Origin: Paracoccus sp. Z118
Lineage (GTDB): Bacteria; Pseudomonadota; Alphaproteobacteria; Rhodobacterales; Rhodobacteraceae
Direction: 5' to 3'
NCBI RefSeq assembly: GCF_019061185.1
Contig: NZ_JAHQZU010000012.1
Span: forward strand, 1-64,000
DNA length: 64,000 nt
Shown here: piece by piece, positions 8,504-17,971 of the stretch
Layout: every line of letters starts with the position of its first letter
Position numbering within the stretch: position 1 is the first letter of the stretch
Program-made: the position numbers and the translations under genes
The notes under the pieces: generated by a model
What the model was told of the DNA's origin: nothing
Seen by the model: the letters and a program-made list of their open reading frames with translations, nothing else
Databases searched by the model: none

Positions 8504-10378
8504 ATGACCACCCGCCACCTTTCCCCCCGCCACCTGCGCCTTGCCGCACTGACGCTGACCGTGGCGCTGCCCGCCTCGGCCCTCGCGCAGGACGCGATCA
8601 CGCTGGACCCGGTGGTGATCTCGGGCGGCTTCTCGCCCATAGAGGCGCAGTCCTACGGCCGCGCCGCCACCACGCTGGACGGCGAGGATCTGCGCGAGCG
8701 CGGCTTCACCTCGGTCCAGGACGCGCTCAGGACCGTGCCGGGCGTATCGATCAGCGCCACCGGCCACGGGCTCACCCAGACCCGCATCCGCGGGGCCGAG
8801 GCCAACCACACGATGATCCTCATCGACGGAATCGAGGCGGCGGCGGGCGACGACGAATATTACCTCAGCGGCCTCGACACCGCCAACATCGAGCGGATCG
8901 AGGTGCTGCGCGGCCCCCAATCGGTATTCTACGGTGCGAGCGCGGCGGCCGGGGTCATCAACATCATCACCAACCGACCCGCCGATGGCGGCCGCGCGGG
9001 GCTGGAGTTCGGCAACGGCCTCGCCGGATGGCTCTCCACCGGGATCAGCGGCGAGCGGGGGCGGCTGTCGTTTTCCTACAGCGGCCGCGACGATGACGGC
9101 TACGACGTTTCGGGCGACGGCGGCGAGGATGACGGCATCCGCCGCCACAACCTCACCGTCTCCGGCGACACGCAGGCGACCGACGACCTGCGGCTGGGCT
9201 TCTCGCTGCGCCGCGCGGATGAGCACTATGGCTACGACGTCGAGGATTACGGCGCCACCAGCGCCGAGGGCTTCGTCGTCAACAGCGACGACCATACCGA
9301 CCGGGACGAACTGGCCGGGGAAATCTTTGCCGAGCATGTCTCGGCCGGTGGGCGCGTGGTGAACCGGCTCTCCTATCAGGAGACGCAGGTGGACCTGTCG
9401 CAGAACGATGGCGAGACCAAGGAGGCGCGGACCCGCGCCCTGCGCTGGCGGGCGACGATCGGGCTTGACGGCGCGGTCGTCGATGCGACGCAGACGCTCA
9501 GCTTCGGGATCGACCGGCGCAAGGACGAAAACAGCCTCGCCCGGAACAACGAGCGGCGCAACACCTCGGTTGCGGTGGAATACCGCGCCGCGCTGGCGAA
9601 CGGCGTCGATCTGCAATTCGGCCTGCGGCACGACGACAACTCGGTTTTCCAGTCCAAGACCAGTTACGTCGCCGCCGCCTCGTGGCGGATCGCGGACACG
9701 CCCTTCCGCCTGCATGCCTCTGCCGGAACCGGCGTGGTCAACCCGGTCTATTACGAGCTGCTCGGCGGATTCGGGCTGGTCGGCAACCCCGATCTGGAAC
9801 CCGAGGAGAACCGCAGCTTCGACATCGGCGTCGAGACCACTTTCGCGGACGGGCGCGGCGTCATCGACGTGACCTGGTTCAACGAGAGGCTGGAGAACGA
9901 GATCAAGTCCGACTGGATGGGCCTGCCCGACGGCACCAACTACTACAACGAGGACGGCACCAGCCGCCGCGAAGGGATCGAGATCGCCGGGCGCTACGAC
10001 GTGACCGACGCGCTGACGCTCGGCCTCGGCTACACCTATCTCGACGCGAAGGAGCCGGACGGCAGCGTCGAGATGCGCCGTCCGCGCCACGAACTGTCCA
10101 TGAACGCCGCCCTGCGGGTGCTGGAGGGGCGCGGCACGATCTCGGCCGACCTGCGCCATGTCCGTGGCAACTACGACGGCCAGTGGTGGGTCGGCGGCGC
10201 CGGGGTGTCGAAGCTCGACGACTACACGGTGGTCAACGTCTCGGGCAGCTACGACCTGACCGAAAAGGCGCGCATCCGGGGCCGCGTCGTCAACCTGTTC
10301 GACGAGGAATACAGCGACGTGTGGGGCTATGCGTCGCCGGGCCGCGCCGCGTGGCTGGGGGTGGAAACCCGGTGGTGA
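8504..10378 (+). CDS. btuB: TonB-dependent outer-membrane receptor, vitamin B12 (BtuB-like)
   Basis: The 624-residue protein starts with a signal peptide (hydrophobic LAALTLTVALPASALAQ, cleavage after ALA near residue 29). A TonB-box-like ITLDPVVISGG follows, then a plug domain (about 45-155, with TRIRGAEANHTMILIDG and RIEVLRGPQSVFYG) and a 22-strand-type beta-barrel ending in an aromatic residue (VETRW). The riboswitch upstream and the BtuFCD-like transporter downstream identify cobalamin as the likely cargo. It moves cobalamin across the outer membrane using TonB energy. Confidence 0.9.
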   Translation: MTTRHLSPRHLRLAALTLTVALPASALAQDAITLDPVVISGGFSPIEAQSYGRAATTLDGEDLRERGFTSVQDALRTVPGVSISATGHGLTQTRIRGAEANHTMILIDGIEAAAGDDEYYLSGLDTANIERIEVLRGPQSVFYGASAAAGVINIITNRPADGGRAGLEFGNGLAGWLSTGISGERGRLSFSYSGRDDDGYDVSGDGGEDDGIRRHNLTVSGDTQATDDLRLGFSLRRADEHYGYDVEDYGATSAEGFVVNSDDHTDRDELAGEIFAEHVSAGGRVVNRLSYQETQVDLSQNDGETKEARTRALRWRATIGLDGAVVDATQTLSFGIDRRKDENSLARNNERRNTSVAVEYRAALANGVDLQFGLRHDDNSVFQSKTSYVAAASWRIADTPFRLHASAGTGVVNPVYYELLGGFGLVGNPDLEPEENRSFDIGVETTFADGRGVIDVTWFNERLENEIKSDWMGLPDGTNYYNEDGTSRREGIEIAGRYDVTDALTLGLGYTYLDAKEPDGSVEMRRPRHELSMNAALRVLEGRGTISADLRHVRGNYDGQWWVGGAGVSKLDDYTVVNVSGSYDLTEKARIRGRVVNLFDEEYSDVWGYASPGRAAWLGVETRW

Positions 10379-10451
10379 GGTCCGGCGGACCGGATCGCGG
10401 ACTGCGGATAGCACTGACGTTCGCGGCGGGCGGCGAACAGGCGGTGAGCGG

Positions 10452-11288
10452 ATGAGACGCGCGCTTCTTTCGGCCGTCGCCATTCTGGCGCTGGCGGGCG
10501 CGGCGGCGGCGGAGCCTGCTGCCGCCCCGGCCCCGCAGCGCGTCGTCTCCATCAACCTCTGCACCGACCAGCTTGCGATGGCGCTGGCCGCGCCGGGGCA
10601 GTTGATCTCGGTCTCGGCGCTGGCTGCCGATCCGGGCGTGTCGCTGATGGCCGATGAGGCGGCCGGCTATCCGGTGAACCATGGCCGGGCGGAGGAGATC
10701 TACCTGCTCCGCCCCGATCTCGTCCTCGCCAGCAGCTTCACGACCCCGGCGACGCTGTCGATGCTGCGGCGGCTGGATGTGCCGGTCGCGACCTTCGCGC
10801 CGGAAACCTCGCTGGATGGCATCCGCGCCTCGATAGTCCAGATGGGCGAGACGCTGGGGCGGCAGACGGCGGCGGAGGAGATGGCGCGGGATTTCGACCG
10901 CGATCTCGCCGCGCTTCGCCGCCCGCCCGACCCGAATGCACCGCTGGCCGCAACCTGGCGGGCGAACGGCTATATGACCGGCACCGCGACGCTGGAATCC
11001 GACGTTTTGCGGGCGGCGGGCTTCGCCCTGCTGGCCGAGCGGCTGGGGATGGAGTTCGGGGCGATGATCCCGCTGGAGCTGCTGCTGATGGCGGACCCCG
11101 ACGCGATCGTCTCAGGCCCGCCCGCCAGCGCGCCCGCGCGGGCCGAGGATGTGGTGCGTCACCCGGCGCTCGCCCGTTCCGGCGCGGCGCGAATCGCGGT
11201 CGAGGGCCGCGAATGGGTCTGCGGGCTGCCGCAGGTGCTGGATGCCGTTGCCGGACTGGACGCAGCGCGGCAGGCGCTGCCGCGATGA
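10452..11288 (+). CDS. btuF: Periplasmic cobalamin-binding protein of ABC importer (BtuF-like)
   Basis: This 278-residue periplasmic binding protein has a clear signal peptide (AILALAGAAAAEPAAA). The mature part begins RVVSINLCTDQLAMALA, a typical start of the helical-backbone, class III binding-protein fold. PDLVLASSFTTPATLSMLRR is also family-like. The gene lies between the riboswitch-controlled receptor and the permease. Its stop overlaps the permease start (ATGA at 11285-11288). It would deliver cobalamin to the BtuC/BtuD-like complex. Confidence 0.85.
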   Translation: MRRALLSAVAILALAGAAAAEPAAAPAPQRVVSINLCTDQLAMALAAPGQLISVSALAADPGVSLMADEAAGYPVNHGRAEEIYLLRPDLVLASSFTTPATLSMLRRLDVPVATFAPETSLDGIRASIVQMGETLGRQTAAEEMARDFDRDLAALRRPPDPNAPLAATWRANGYMTGTATLESDVLRAAGFALLAERLGMEFGAMIPLELLLMADPDAIVSGPPASAPARAEDVVRHPALARSGAARIAVEGREWVCGLPQVLDAVAGLDAARQALPR

Positions 11289-12288
11289 CCCGGCTGCTCG
11301 CCTTGCTGGCGCTGCTCTGCGCGGCGCTGTTTTTCGGCTCGCTGCTGACCGGCCCGGCGGATGTGGGCGCGCGGGCGAGTCTTTCGGCGCTGCTGGGCGG
11401 CGATGGCGGGCCGCTGACGCTGGTGATGCGGGAAATCCGCCTGCCGCGCGCGGTGCTGGGGCTGCTTATCGGGATCAGCCTCGGCCTGTCGGGCGCGGCG
11501 ATCCAGGGCTATCTGCGCAACCCGCTGGCCGAGCCGGGGCTGATCGGCGTCTCGGCCTCGGCGGCGCTCGGGGCGGTGCTGGCGATCCAGACGGGGGTCG
11601 CGGCGGCGTTCTCGCTGGCGCTGCCGCTCGCCGGGCTGGCGGGGGCGGCGCTGTCGGCGCTGCTGCTGCTGTCGCTTTCGGGTCGCGCGGGGGCGCGGGC
11701 GATGGGACCGGGCGGCGGCAGCTTCGGGCTGATCCTTGCCGGGATCGCGGTGTCGGCTTTTGCCGGGGCGCTGACCTCGCTGGTGCTGAACCTCTCGCCC
11801 AACCCCTTCGCCGCCAGCGAAATCGTGTTCTGGATGATGGGCTCGCTGGCCGACCGCAGCTGGAACGAGGTCTGGACCGCGCTGCCGGTCATGGCGCTCG
11901 GCTGGGCGCTGCTGGCCTGGGCCGCGCGCGATCTGGACGCGCTGACCTTGGGAGAGGACGCGGCGGCCTCGATGGGTGTGCGGCTGGGGCGGCTGCGGCT
12001 GGTGACGGTGCTGGGGGTCGCGGCGGCGGTCGGCGCGGCCACGGCGGTCGCGGGGGCCATCGGCTTCGTCGGTCTGGTCGTGCCGCATCTGCTGCGCGGG
12101 GCCGTGGGCGGCGTGCCCTCACGCCTGCTGCCGGCGGCGGCGCTGGGGGGGGCGGCGCTGGTGCTGGCCGCCGACATCGCCGTTCGGCTGATCCTGCCCG
12201 AGCGCGACCTGAAGCTGGGGGTGATGATGGCGCTGGTCGGAACGCCGGTGTTCCTGCACATGATTCACCGCATCCGGCGGGGCGGGTG

Positions 12289-12289
<1 letters not shown>
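11285..12289 (+). CDS. btuC: FecCD-type ABC transporter permease (BtuC-like)
   Basis: This 334-residue inner-membrane permease is almost entirely hydrophobic. It carries FecCD/BtuC family motifs: EIRLPRAVLGLLIGISLGLSG (each part visible from about residue 50), GYLRNPLAEPGLIGVSASAALG, and the conserved GAIGFVGLVVPHLLR cytoplasmic-loop motif. It should form the membrane channel for cobalamin, docking BtuF outside and BtuD inside. Its ATG overlaps the btuF stop, and its TGA overlaps the btuD ATG at 12289, so translation is probably coupled. Confidence 0.88.
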
Positions 12290-13032
<743 letters not shown>

Positions 13033-13110
13033 TCCGGCGAACGGGACTTGGGTTTCGCGCCCCATCAGGCTATTGATCGGCGCAGGAATTCTGCATGAAA
13101 GGTTGGACCC

Positions 13111-13356
13111 TTGAACCAGCGCCTGCATCTGGTCTTCGGCGGTGAATTGGTCGACTCCCAGCGGGAGGAGTTCGTGGACCCCACCGCCATCCACGTCGTC
13201 GGGCTGTTCCCCGATTATGCCAGCGCCTTCGCCGCCTGGAAGTCCCATGCGCAGCGGACGGTGGACAGCGCCCAGACCCGGTATTTCATCGCCCATCTGC
13301 ATCGGCTTTACGACGAAAAGCGCGAAGGCAGCCCGACCGGTGAGCTGATCGCCTGA
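13111..13356 (+). CDS. DUF4170 family small protein
   Basis: This 81-residue soluble protein matches the short DUF4170 family of alphaproteobacteria: RLHLVFGGELVDSQ at the N-terminus, IHVVGLFPDYASAFAAWK in the middle and RYFIAHLHRLYDE near the end. Function is unknown. The start is TTG at 13111, supported by an AAAGG ribosome-binding site 8 bp upstream; no ATG is available in frame. It lies 6 bp before waaA. In my recollection DUF4170-waaA-lpxK is a conserved order, which hints at a role near lipid A/Kdo assembly, an inference only. Confidence 0.82.
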   Translation: MNQRLHLVFGGELVDSQREEFVDPTAIHVVGLFPDYASAFAAWKSHAQRTVDSAQTRYFIAHLHRLYDEKREGSPTGELIA

Positions 13357-13362
13357 CCCGCC

Positions 13363-14565
13363 ATGGCGCCCGCGATCCATGATCTCGCGCTCTGGCGGCG
13401 GCTGCGGCCGGCGCTGGCCGAGGGCACGGCGCAGGTGCCGAACCTGCCGCCGGGCGACGGGCCGCTGATCGTGCTGCATGGCGGCGGCACGGGCGCCGCG
13501 CCGGTCGCCGAGGCGCTGATGTCGCGGCGCAAGGATCTGCGGCTGGGAACGCTCGGCCCCGCGGCGGCGGCCGAACTGCCCGGCCTTGTGCCGTTGATGG
13601 CGAAGCCGCCCGGCGACATGGCCGGGGCGCGGGCGCTGATCGCGCAGGCCGCGCCCGCCGCGATCGTGCTGTTCGAGGGCGACCTGCCCCGCGCGCTGCT
13701 CGCCGCCGCCGAGGAGGCGGGGGTGCCGGTCACGTTGATCCAGACGCGCCCCTTCGCCCCCGCGCAGGCGTCATGGTGGCGCAGCAACATGCCGCGCGGG
13801 GTTCTGGGACGCATCTCGCGCCTGCTGGTCCCCGACACCGCCTCGCGGATCGAGGCGCTGCGCCAGGGCGTCGCCCCCGCGCGGATCGAGGTCACCGGCC
13901 AGCTGACGCCGGTCCGCCGCGTCCTGTCCTGCAACGCGCGGGAATACGAGGCGCTGCAGGCACAGCTTCGCAGCCGCCATCTGTGGCTCGCCGCCGCGCT
14001 GCCGCTGACCGAGGCCGAGGCGGTGATCGCCGCGCATCTGGCCGTCCTCGCCTATAACCACCGCGCGCTGCTGATCGCGGCCCCCGCCCGCGCCGCCGAC
14101 GAGCCCGCGCTGGCCGAGCTGGCCGAGGAGGCGGGGCTGAGCGTCGCCCGCCGCGTCATGGACGACGAGCCGGGGCCGGACATGCAGGTGCTGGTGGCCG
14201 AGGACATGGCCGAGCTTGGTCTCTGGTATCGCCTCGCCTCGGTGACGTTCGCGGGCGGCACGCTCTCGCCGCCGCCCGATTTCGCGGCCCGCCATCCGTT
14301 CGAGCCGGCGGCGCTCGGCTCGGCCATCATCCACGGGTCCGACATCTCGGCCCACCCGCTGGCCTGGCGCCAGCTTCGCGCGGCGGGCGCCACGCGCCGG
14401 ATCGACGACGCGGCGGGGCTGGCGGTCGCGGCCTCGGACCTGACCTCGCCCGATCTCGCCGCGCGGATGGCGCAGGCGGCCTGGGGGGTGGAGACGAGCG
14501 GCGCCGCCGTCGCGGGCAACGTGGCGGCGGTCATCCTGTCGGACATCGACGGGGCCGAAGGGTGA
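13363..14565 (+). CDS. waaA: 3-deoxy-D-manno-octulosonic acid (Kdo) transferase
   Basis: This glycosyltransferase adds Kdo to lipid IVA at the inner membrane. The 400-residue protein is a divergent member of the WaaA/glycosyltransferase-N group. It has an N-terminal Rossmann half with LHGGGTGAAPVAEALMSRR, the segment IVLFEGDLPRALLAAA, and a C-terminal half with FAGGTLSPPPDFAARHPFEPAALG, which corresponds to the conserved GGS...G.N..EP.A motif that binds CMP-Kdo. lpxK follows 28 bp downstream, and the two act in the same lipid A pathway. Confidence 0.85.
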   Translation: MAPAIHDLALWRRLRPALAEGTAQVPNLPPGDGPLIVLHGGGTGAAPVAEALMSRRKDLRLGTLGPAAAAELPGLVPLMAKPPGDMAGARALIAQAAPAAIVLFEGDLPRALLAAAEEAGVPVTLIQTRPFAPAQASWWRSNMPRGVLGRISRLLVPDTASRIEALRQGVAPARIEVTGQLTPVRRVLSCNAREYEALQAQLRSRHLWLAAALPLTEAEAVIAAHLAVLAYNHRALLIAAPARAADEPALAELAEEAGLSVARRVMDDEPGPDMQVLVAEDMAELGLWYRLASVTFAGGTLSPPPDFAARHPFEPAALGSAIIHGSDISAHPLAWRQLRAAGATRRIDDAAGLAVAASDLTSPDLAARMAQAAWGVETSGAAVAGNVAAVILSDIDGAEG

Positions 14566-14593
14566 GCGGCGTCCGCGCGATGGGTCGCGTCGC

Positions 14594-15595
14594 ATGAGCG
14601 GGCAGGCCCCCGATTTCTGGTTCCGCCGCCGGGGGCCGCTCGCCACCGCGCTGCGGCCCCTGGGGGCCGCCTATGCCCGCGCGACGGCGAAGCGGCTGGC
14701 GCAGGGCCCGCGCGAGCGGGTCGCGGCGAAGGTGATCTGCGTCGGCAATCTCAACGCGGGCGGCACCGGCAAGACCCCGACCGTGATCGCGCTGCTCCAG
14801 AAGCTGGAGGGGCGGGGGCTGCGCGTCCATGTCGTGAGCCGGGGCCATGGCGGGACCGAAAAGGGGCCGCTGCGCGTCGATCCCATGCGCCATCCGGCCG
14901 AGCGGGTCGGGGACGAGCCCCGGCTGATGGCGGCGTTCGGCCCGGTCTGGGTCGCGGACGACCGCGCGGCGGGCGCCCGCGCCGCGGTTGCGGCAGGCGC
15001 GCAGGCGGTGATCCTCGACGATGGGTTCCAGGACCCGGCGCTGGCGCATGATCTGTCCATCGTGGTGGCCGATGCCGCGAAGGGCTGGGGCAACGGCCTC
15101 TGCATCCCCGCCGGTCCCCTGCGCGAGCCGGTGGCGGCGGGGCTTTCCCGCGCCGATCTGGTGCTGACCATCGGCCCGCCCCAGACCCAGCAGGCATTCA
15201 CCGCCCGCTGGCCCTCGCTGCCCGTGCCGAGATTGACCGGGCGGCTCGAGACGCTGCGGATGGGCATGGACTGGAAGGGGCTGCGGGCGCTGGCCTTCGC
15301 GGGCATCGGCCATCCCGAGAAGTTCTTCGCCTCGCTCGCCGCCGAGGGGGCCGAGATCGTCCGCGCCGAGGCGCTGGCCGACCACCAGCCCTTCTCGCCC
15401 CGCCTGCTGACCCGGCTGGAGACCGAATCGAAGATGCTCGGCGCGCAGCTCGTCACCACCGAAAAGGACGCGGCGCGGCTGCCGAACGCGTTCCGGGGCA
15501 AGGTGCTGGTGCTGCCGGTGCGGCTGAAGATCGACGATCCGGCGGCGCTCGACGAGCGGCTGGCGGCGCTGTTTCCAGGGAAGGCGCGGCGATAG
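14594..15595 (+). CDS. lpxK: Tetraacyldisaccharide 4'-kinase
   Basis: This membrane-associated P-loop kinase phosphorylates the 4' position of the lipid A disaccharide to give lipid IVA. The 333 residues contain the LpxK-type Walker A ICVGNLNAGGTGKTP (about residues 48-62), HVVSRGHGG, the conserved DDGFQDPALAHDLSIVV (about 142-158) and the late TTEKDAARLP motif. It is paired with waaA on the same strand and converges with mutY across 14 bp. Confidence 0.95.
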   Translation: MSGQAPDFWFRRRGPLATALRPLGAAYARATAKRLAQGPRERVAAKVICVGNLNAGGTGKTPTVIALLQKLEGRGLRVHVVSRGHGGTEKGPLRVDPMRHPAERVGDEPRLMAAFGPVWVADDRAAGARAAVAAGAQAVILDDGFQDPALAHDLSIVVADAAKGWGNGLCIPAGPLREPVAAGLSRADLVLTIGPPQTQQAFTARWPSLPVPRLTGRLETLRMGMDWKGLRALAFAGIGHPEKFFASLAAEGAEIVRAEALADHQPFSPRLLTRLETESKMLGAQLVTTEKDAARLPNAFRGKVLVLPVRLKIDDPAALDERLAALFPGKARR

Positions 15596-15609
15596 CCGAG
15601 GGCTGCGCG

Positions 15610-16653
15610 TCAGGGGAGCAGCGCCCAGACCTTCCGCATCAGCCCCGGCAGGGATTGCGGGTCGAACTCCTCCCGCGAGACGATGGTCCCGCGCGAGGGG
15701 TTCGCGCCATCGGGCAGGGCGCCCCGCAGCACGGTCAGCCGCAGATCGAAATGCGTGAAGACGTGGCGCACCTCGCCTGCCTCGATCCACGCGCCGGGCA
15801 GGGGCGCGGGCAGGTCGGTCCCGTCCCAGCCCGATGTCGGGAAGGCGAGCGTGCCGCCCAGCAGCCCGCGCGGCGGGCGGCGTTCCAGCAATACGGAGGT
15901 TTCATTCAGCGCGGCCCAGACCGTGCCGTGCCGCACCGGCTTGGCGGCTTTCGGCGTTCGGCGCGGCAATTCGGCCTGAATTCCCTGAGCCCGTGCGCGG
16001 CACAGATGGCCCAGCGGGCAGATCCCGCAGGCCGGGCTGCGCGGCGTGCAGATCGTCGCGCCGAGGTCCATCGTCGCCTGCGCGAAATCCCCCGGCCGCC
16101 CGGCCGACGTCAGGGTCGCGGCCAGCGCGGTCAGTTCCTTCTTCGCGGCAGGCAGCGGCGTCCCGACCGCGAACAGCCGCGCCACCACCCGCTCGACATT
16201 GCCGTCCACCACCGTCTCGGGCAGGTCGAAGGCGATCGCGGCAATGGCTGCCGAAGTATAGGGGCCGACGCCGGGCAGCGCCTGCAGGCCCGCGCGCGTG
16301 TCCGGGAACCCGCCCGCTGCCGCCACCGCACGCGCGGCCGCCAGCAGGTTGCGGGCGCGGGCGTAGTAGCCGAGGCCCGCCCATTCACCCATCACCTCGG
16401 CATCCTCCGCCGCCGCCAGGGCTTCGACATCGGGCCAGCGGGCGGTGAAGCGGTGGAAATAGTCCTTCACCGCCGCGACGGTCGTCTGCTGCAGCATCAT
16501 CTCGGACAGCCAGACGCGATAGGGGTCCATCGGCGGGCTGCCCGGCGGCGCGCGCCAGGGCAGGGCGCGGGCGTGGCGGTCATACCAGCCCAGCAGCGCG
16601 GGCGCGACCTCGGCCGCCCTGAACGCCGCCGCCATGACATCGGACTCACGCAA
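15610..16653 (-). CDS. mutY: A/G-specific adenine DNA glycosylase
   Basis: This base-excision-repair enzyme removes adenine mispaired with 8-oxoguanine. The 347-residue protein has the HhH-GPD fold with LPGVGPYTSAAIAAIAF and the catalytic Asp in VVDGNVERVVARL. It also has the [4Fe-4S] cysteines (CTPRSPACGICPLGHLC) and a C-terminal NUDIX-like 8-oxoG recognition domain ending in HVFTHFDLRLTVL. The start could be the first ATG or an internal ATG six codons in (MAAAFRAAE). It is divergent from dciA. Confidence 0.94.
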   Translation of the reverse strand: MRESDVMAAAFRAAEVAPALLGWYDRHARALPWRAPPGSPPMDPYRVWLSEMMLQQTTVAAVKDYFHRFTARWPDVEALAAAEDAEVMGEWAGLGYYARARNLLAAARAVAAAGGFPDTRAGLQALPGVGPYTSAAIAAIAFDLPETVVDGNVERVVARLFAVGTPLPAAKKELTALAATLTSAGRPGDFAQATMDLGATICTPRSPACGICPLGHLCRARAQGIQAELPRRTPKAAKPVRHGTVWAALNETSVLLERRPPRGLLGGTLAFPTSGWDGTDLPAPLPGAWIEAGEVRHVFTHFDLRLTVLRGALPDGANPSRGTIVSREEFDPQSLPGLMRKVWALLP

Positions 16654-16741
16654 ACTTTCACCCCCTCCGCTGCGGCGCGGTCTGGCATCCCGCCGCCCGA
16701 GCGTCCAGAGTGGCGGCTAGTTTCACTACCGAAGGCCGCTC

Positions 16742-17305
16742 ATGGTCCGATCCGCCCGCAAACGCCGCACCGATCCCGACGCCCCGCCGCGACGGCGGAT
16801 GCGCGGCTTCGAGCCGGCGGCGGCGCTGGTGGCCGAGCGGGTCCGCGCCGGGGCCGAAGGGCGCGGCTTCGCCGTGACGCGGCTTCTGACCAACTGGCCC
16901 GAGATCGTGGGCGAGGACATCGCCCGCTGCACCCGTCCGGTCAAGATCTCCCACGGCAAGGGGTTCGGCGGCACGCTGACGCTGCTGACCACCGGCCCGC
17001 AGGCGCCGCTGGTGCAGATGCAGCTGCCCGCGATCCGCGACAGGGTGAACGCCTGCTACGGCTTCAACGCGGTCGCCCGCATCACCGTGACCCAGACCGC
17101 GCCGCAGGGCTTTGCCGAAGGGCACGCGGTCTTCACCCCCGCCCCCCGCAGCGCCGCCGCGCCCGCGCCATCCCCCGAGCGGCTGGCCGAGGCCGAGGCG
17201 CTCGCCGATCACTTCACCGACCCGGACCTGTCGCAGGCGATGCGGCGGCTGGCGCTGAACATCCTGTCCCGCCGGGACGCAAACCACCGAAAGGCCAACC
17301 CATGA
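16742..17305 (+). CDS. dciA: DciA/DUF721 family protein (replicative helicase loader-type)
   Basis: This 187-residue protein has an N-terminal DUF721 domain. It contains GFAVTRLLTNWPEIVGEDIA (about 39-58), then RCTRPVKIS and LTTGPQAPLVQMQLPAI, matching the DciA family that helps load DnaB in bacteria lacking DnaC. The C-terminal half (after about residue 115) is Ala/Pro-rich with a final helix LAEAEALADHFTDPDL. ATGA at 17302-17305 overlaps it with the downstream thiol oxidoreductase. The mutY-dciA-dsbA order is one I recall from Rhodobacteraceae. Confidence 0.85.
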   Translation: MVRSARKRRTDPDAPPRRRMRGFEPAAALVAERVRAGAEGRGFAVTRLLTNWPEIVGEDIARCTRPVKISHGKGFGGTLTLLTTGPQAPLVQMQLPAIRDRVNACYGFNAVARITVTQTAPQGFAEGHAVFTPAPRSAAAPAPSPERLAEAEALADHFTDPDLSQAMRRLALNILSRRDANHRKANP

Positions 17306-17964
17306 CCCCGATCCTCCGCGCCGTCCTGACCGCGTTCGCGCTTTCCGCCGCAGCCGCTGCGCCGTCGATCGCGCAGACCGCCCCGGCCGAGACGCCCGCC
17401 GGTGAGGTCCAGACCCTTCCCGACGTGGTGCTGGGCGATGAGAGCGCGCCGGTCACGGTGATCGAATATGCCAGCTTCACCTGCAGCCATTGCGCGAACT
17501 TCCACGAGGAAAGCTTTCCGCTGCTGAAGTCGGAATACATCGACACCGGCAAGGTCAAGTTCATCCAGCGCGACGTCTATTTCGATCAGGTGGGCCTCTG
17601 GGCCGGGGTGCTGGCGCATTGCGGCGACAACGCGAAATACTACCCGATCTCGGGGATGCTGTTCGACCAGCAGTCGGAATGGCTGAAGGCGGAGTCCGGC
17701 GACCAGCTTGCCGCGAACCTGCGCAAGATCGGCGCGACGGCAGGCTTCAGCAACGAGCAGATGGACGCCTGCTGGGCCGATCAGGAGCGGGTGGAGCAGC
17801 TCGTCGCGACCTTCCAGCAGAACGCTGGTGGCGACGACATCCAAGGCACGCCCACCTTCATCATCGGCGGCGAGAAGGTCCAGAATCTGCCCTGGCCGCA
17901 GCTGCAGGCCAAGATCGACGAGAAGCTGGCCGCGGCCAGCCCCGCCGCCCCTGCCGCGAACTGA
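17302..17964 (+). CDS. DsbA-family periplasmic thiol:disulfide oxidoreductase
   Basis: This 220-residue exported protein has a signal peptide (LTAFALSAAAAAPSIAQ) and a thioredoxin-like DsbA domain whose active site is CSHC in YASFTCSHCANFHEESF (about residues 56-72). The cis-proline loop is QGTPTFIIGG. It is expected to introduce or isomerise disulfides in the periplasm. A CSHC active site differs from the classic CPHC of E. coli DsbA and resembles the DsbA/ScsC/BdbD-like group, so the partner is uncertain. The Ala/Pro-rich C-terminal tail is low complexity. Confidence 0.88.
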   Translation: MTPILRAVLTAFALSAAAAAPSIAQTAPAETPAGEVQTLPDVVLGDESAPVTVIEYASFTCSHCANFHEESFPLLKSEYIDTGKVKFIQRDVYFDQVGLWAGVLAHCGDNAKYYPISGMLFDQQSEWLKAESGDQLAANLRKIGATAGFSNEQMDACWADQERVEQLVATFQQNAGGDDIQGTPTFIIGGEKVQNLPWPQLQAKIDEKLAAASPAAPAAN

Positions 17965-17971
17965 GGCGGTC

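Noticed and set aside
8016..8549. Long open frames on both strands across the cobalamin leader
   Set aside because: The region is fully explained by the promoter, the riboswitch and the btuB start; the frames have no recognisable family and are typical of high-GC DNA.
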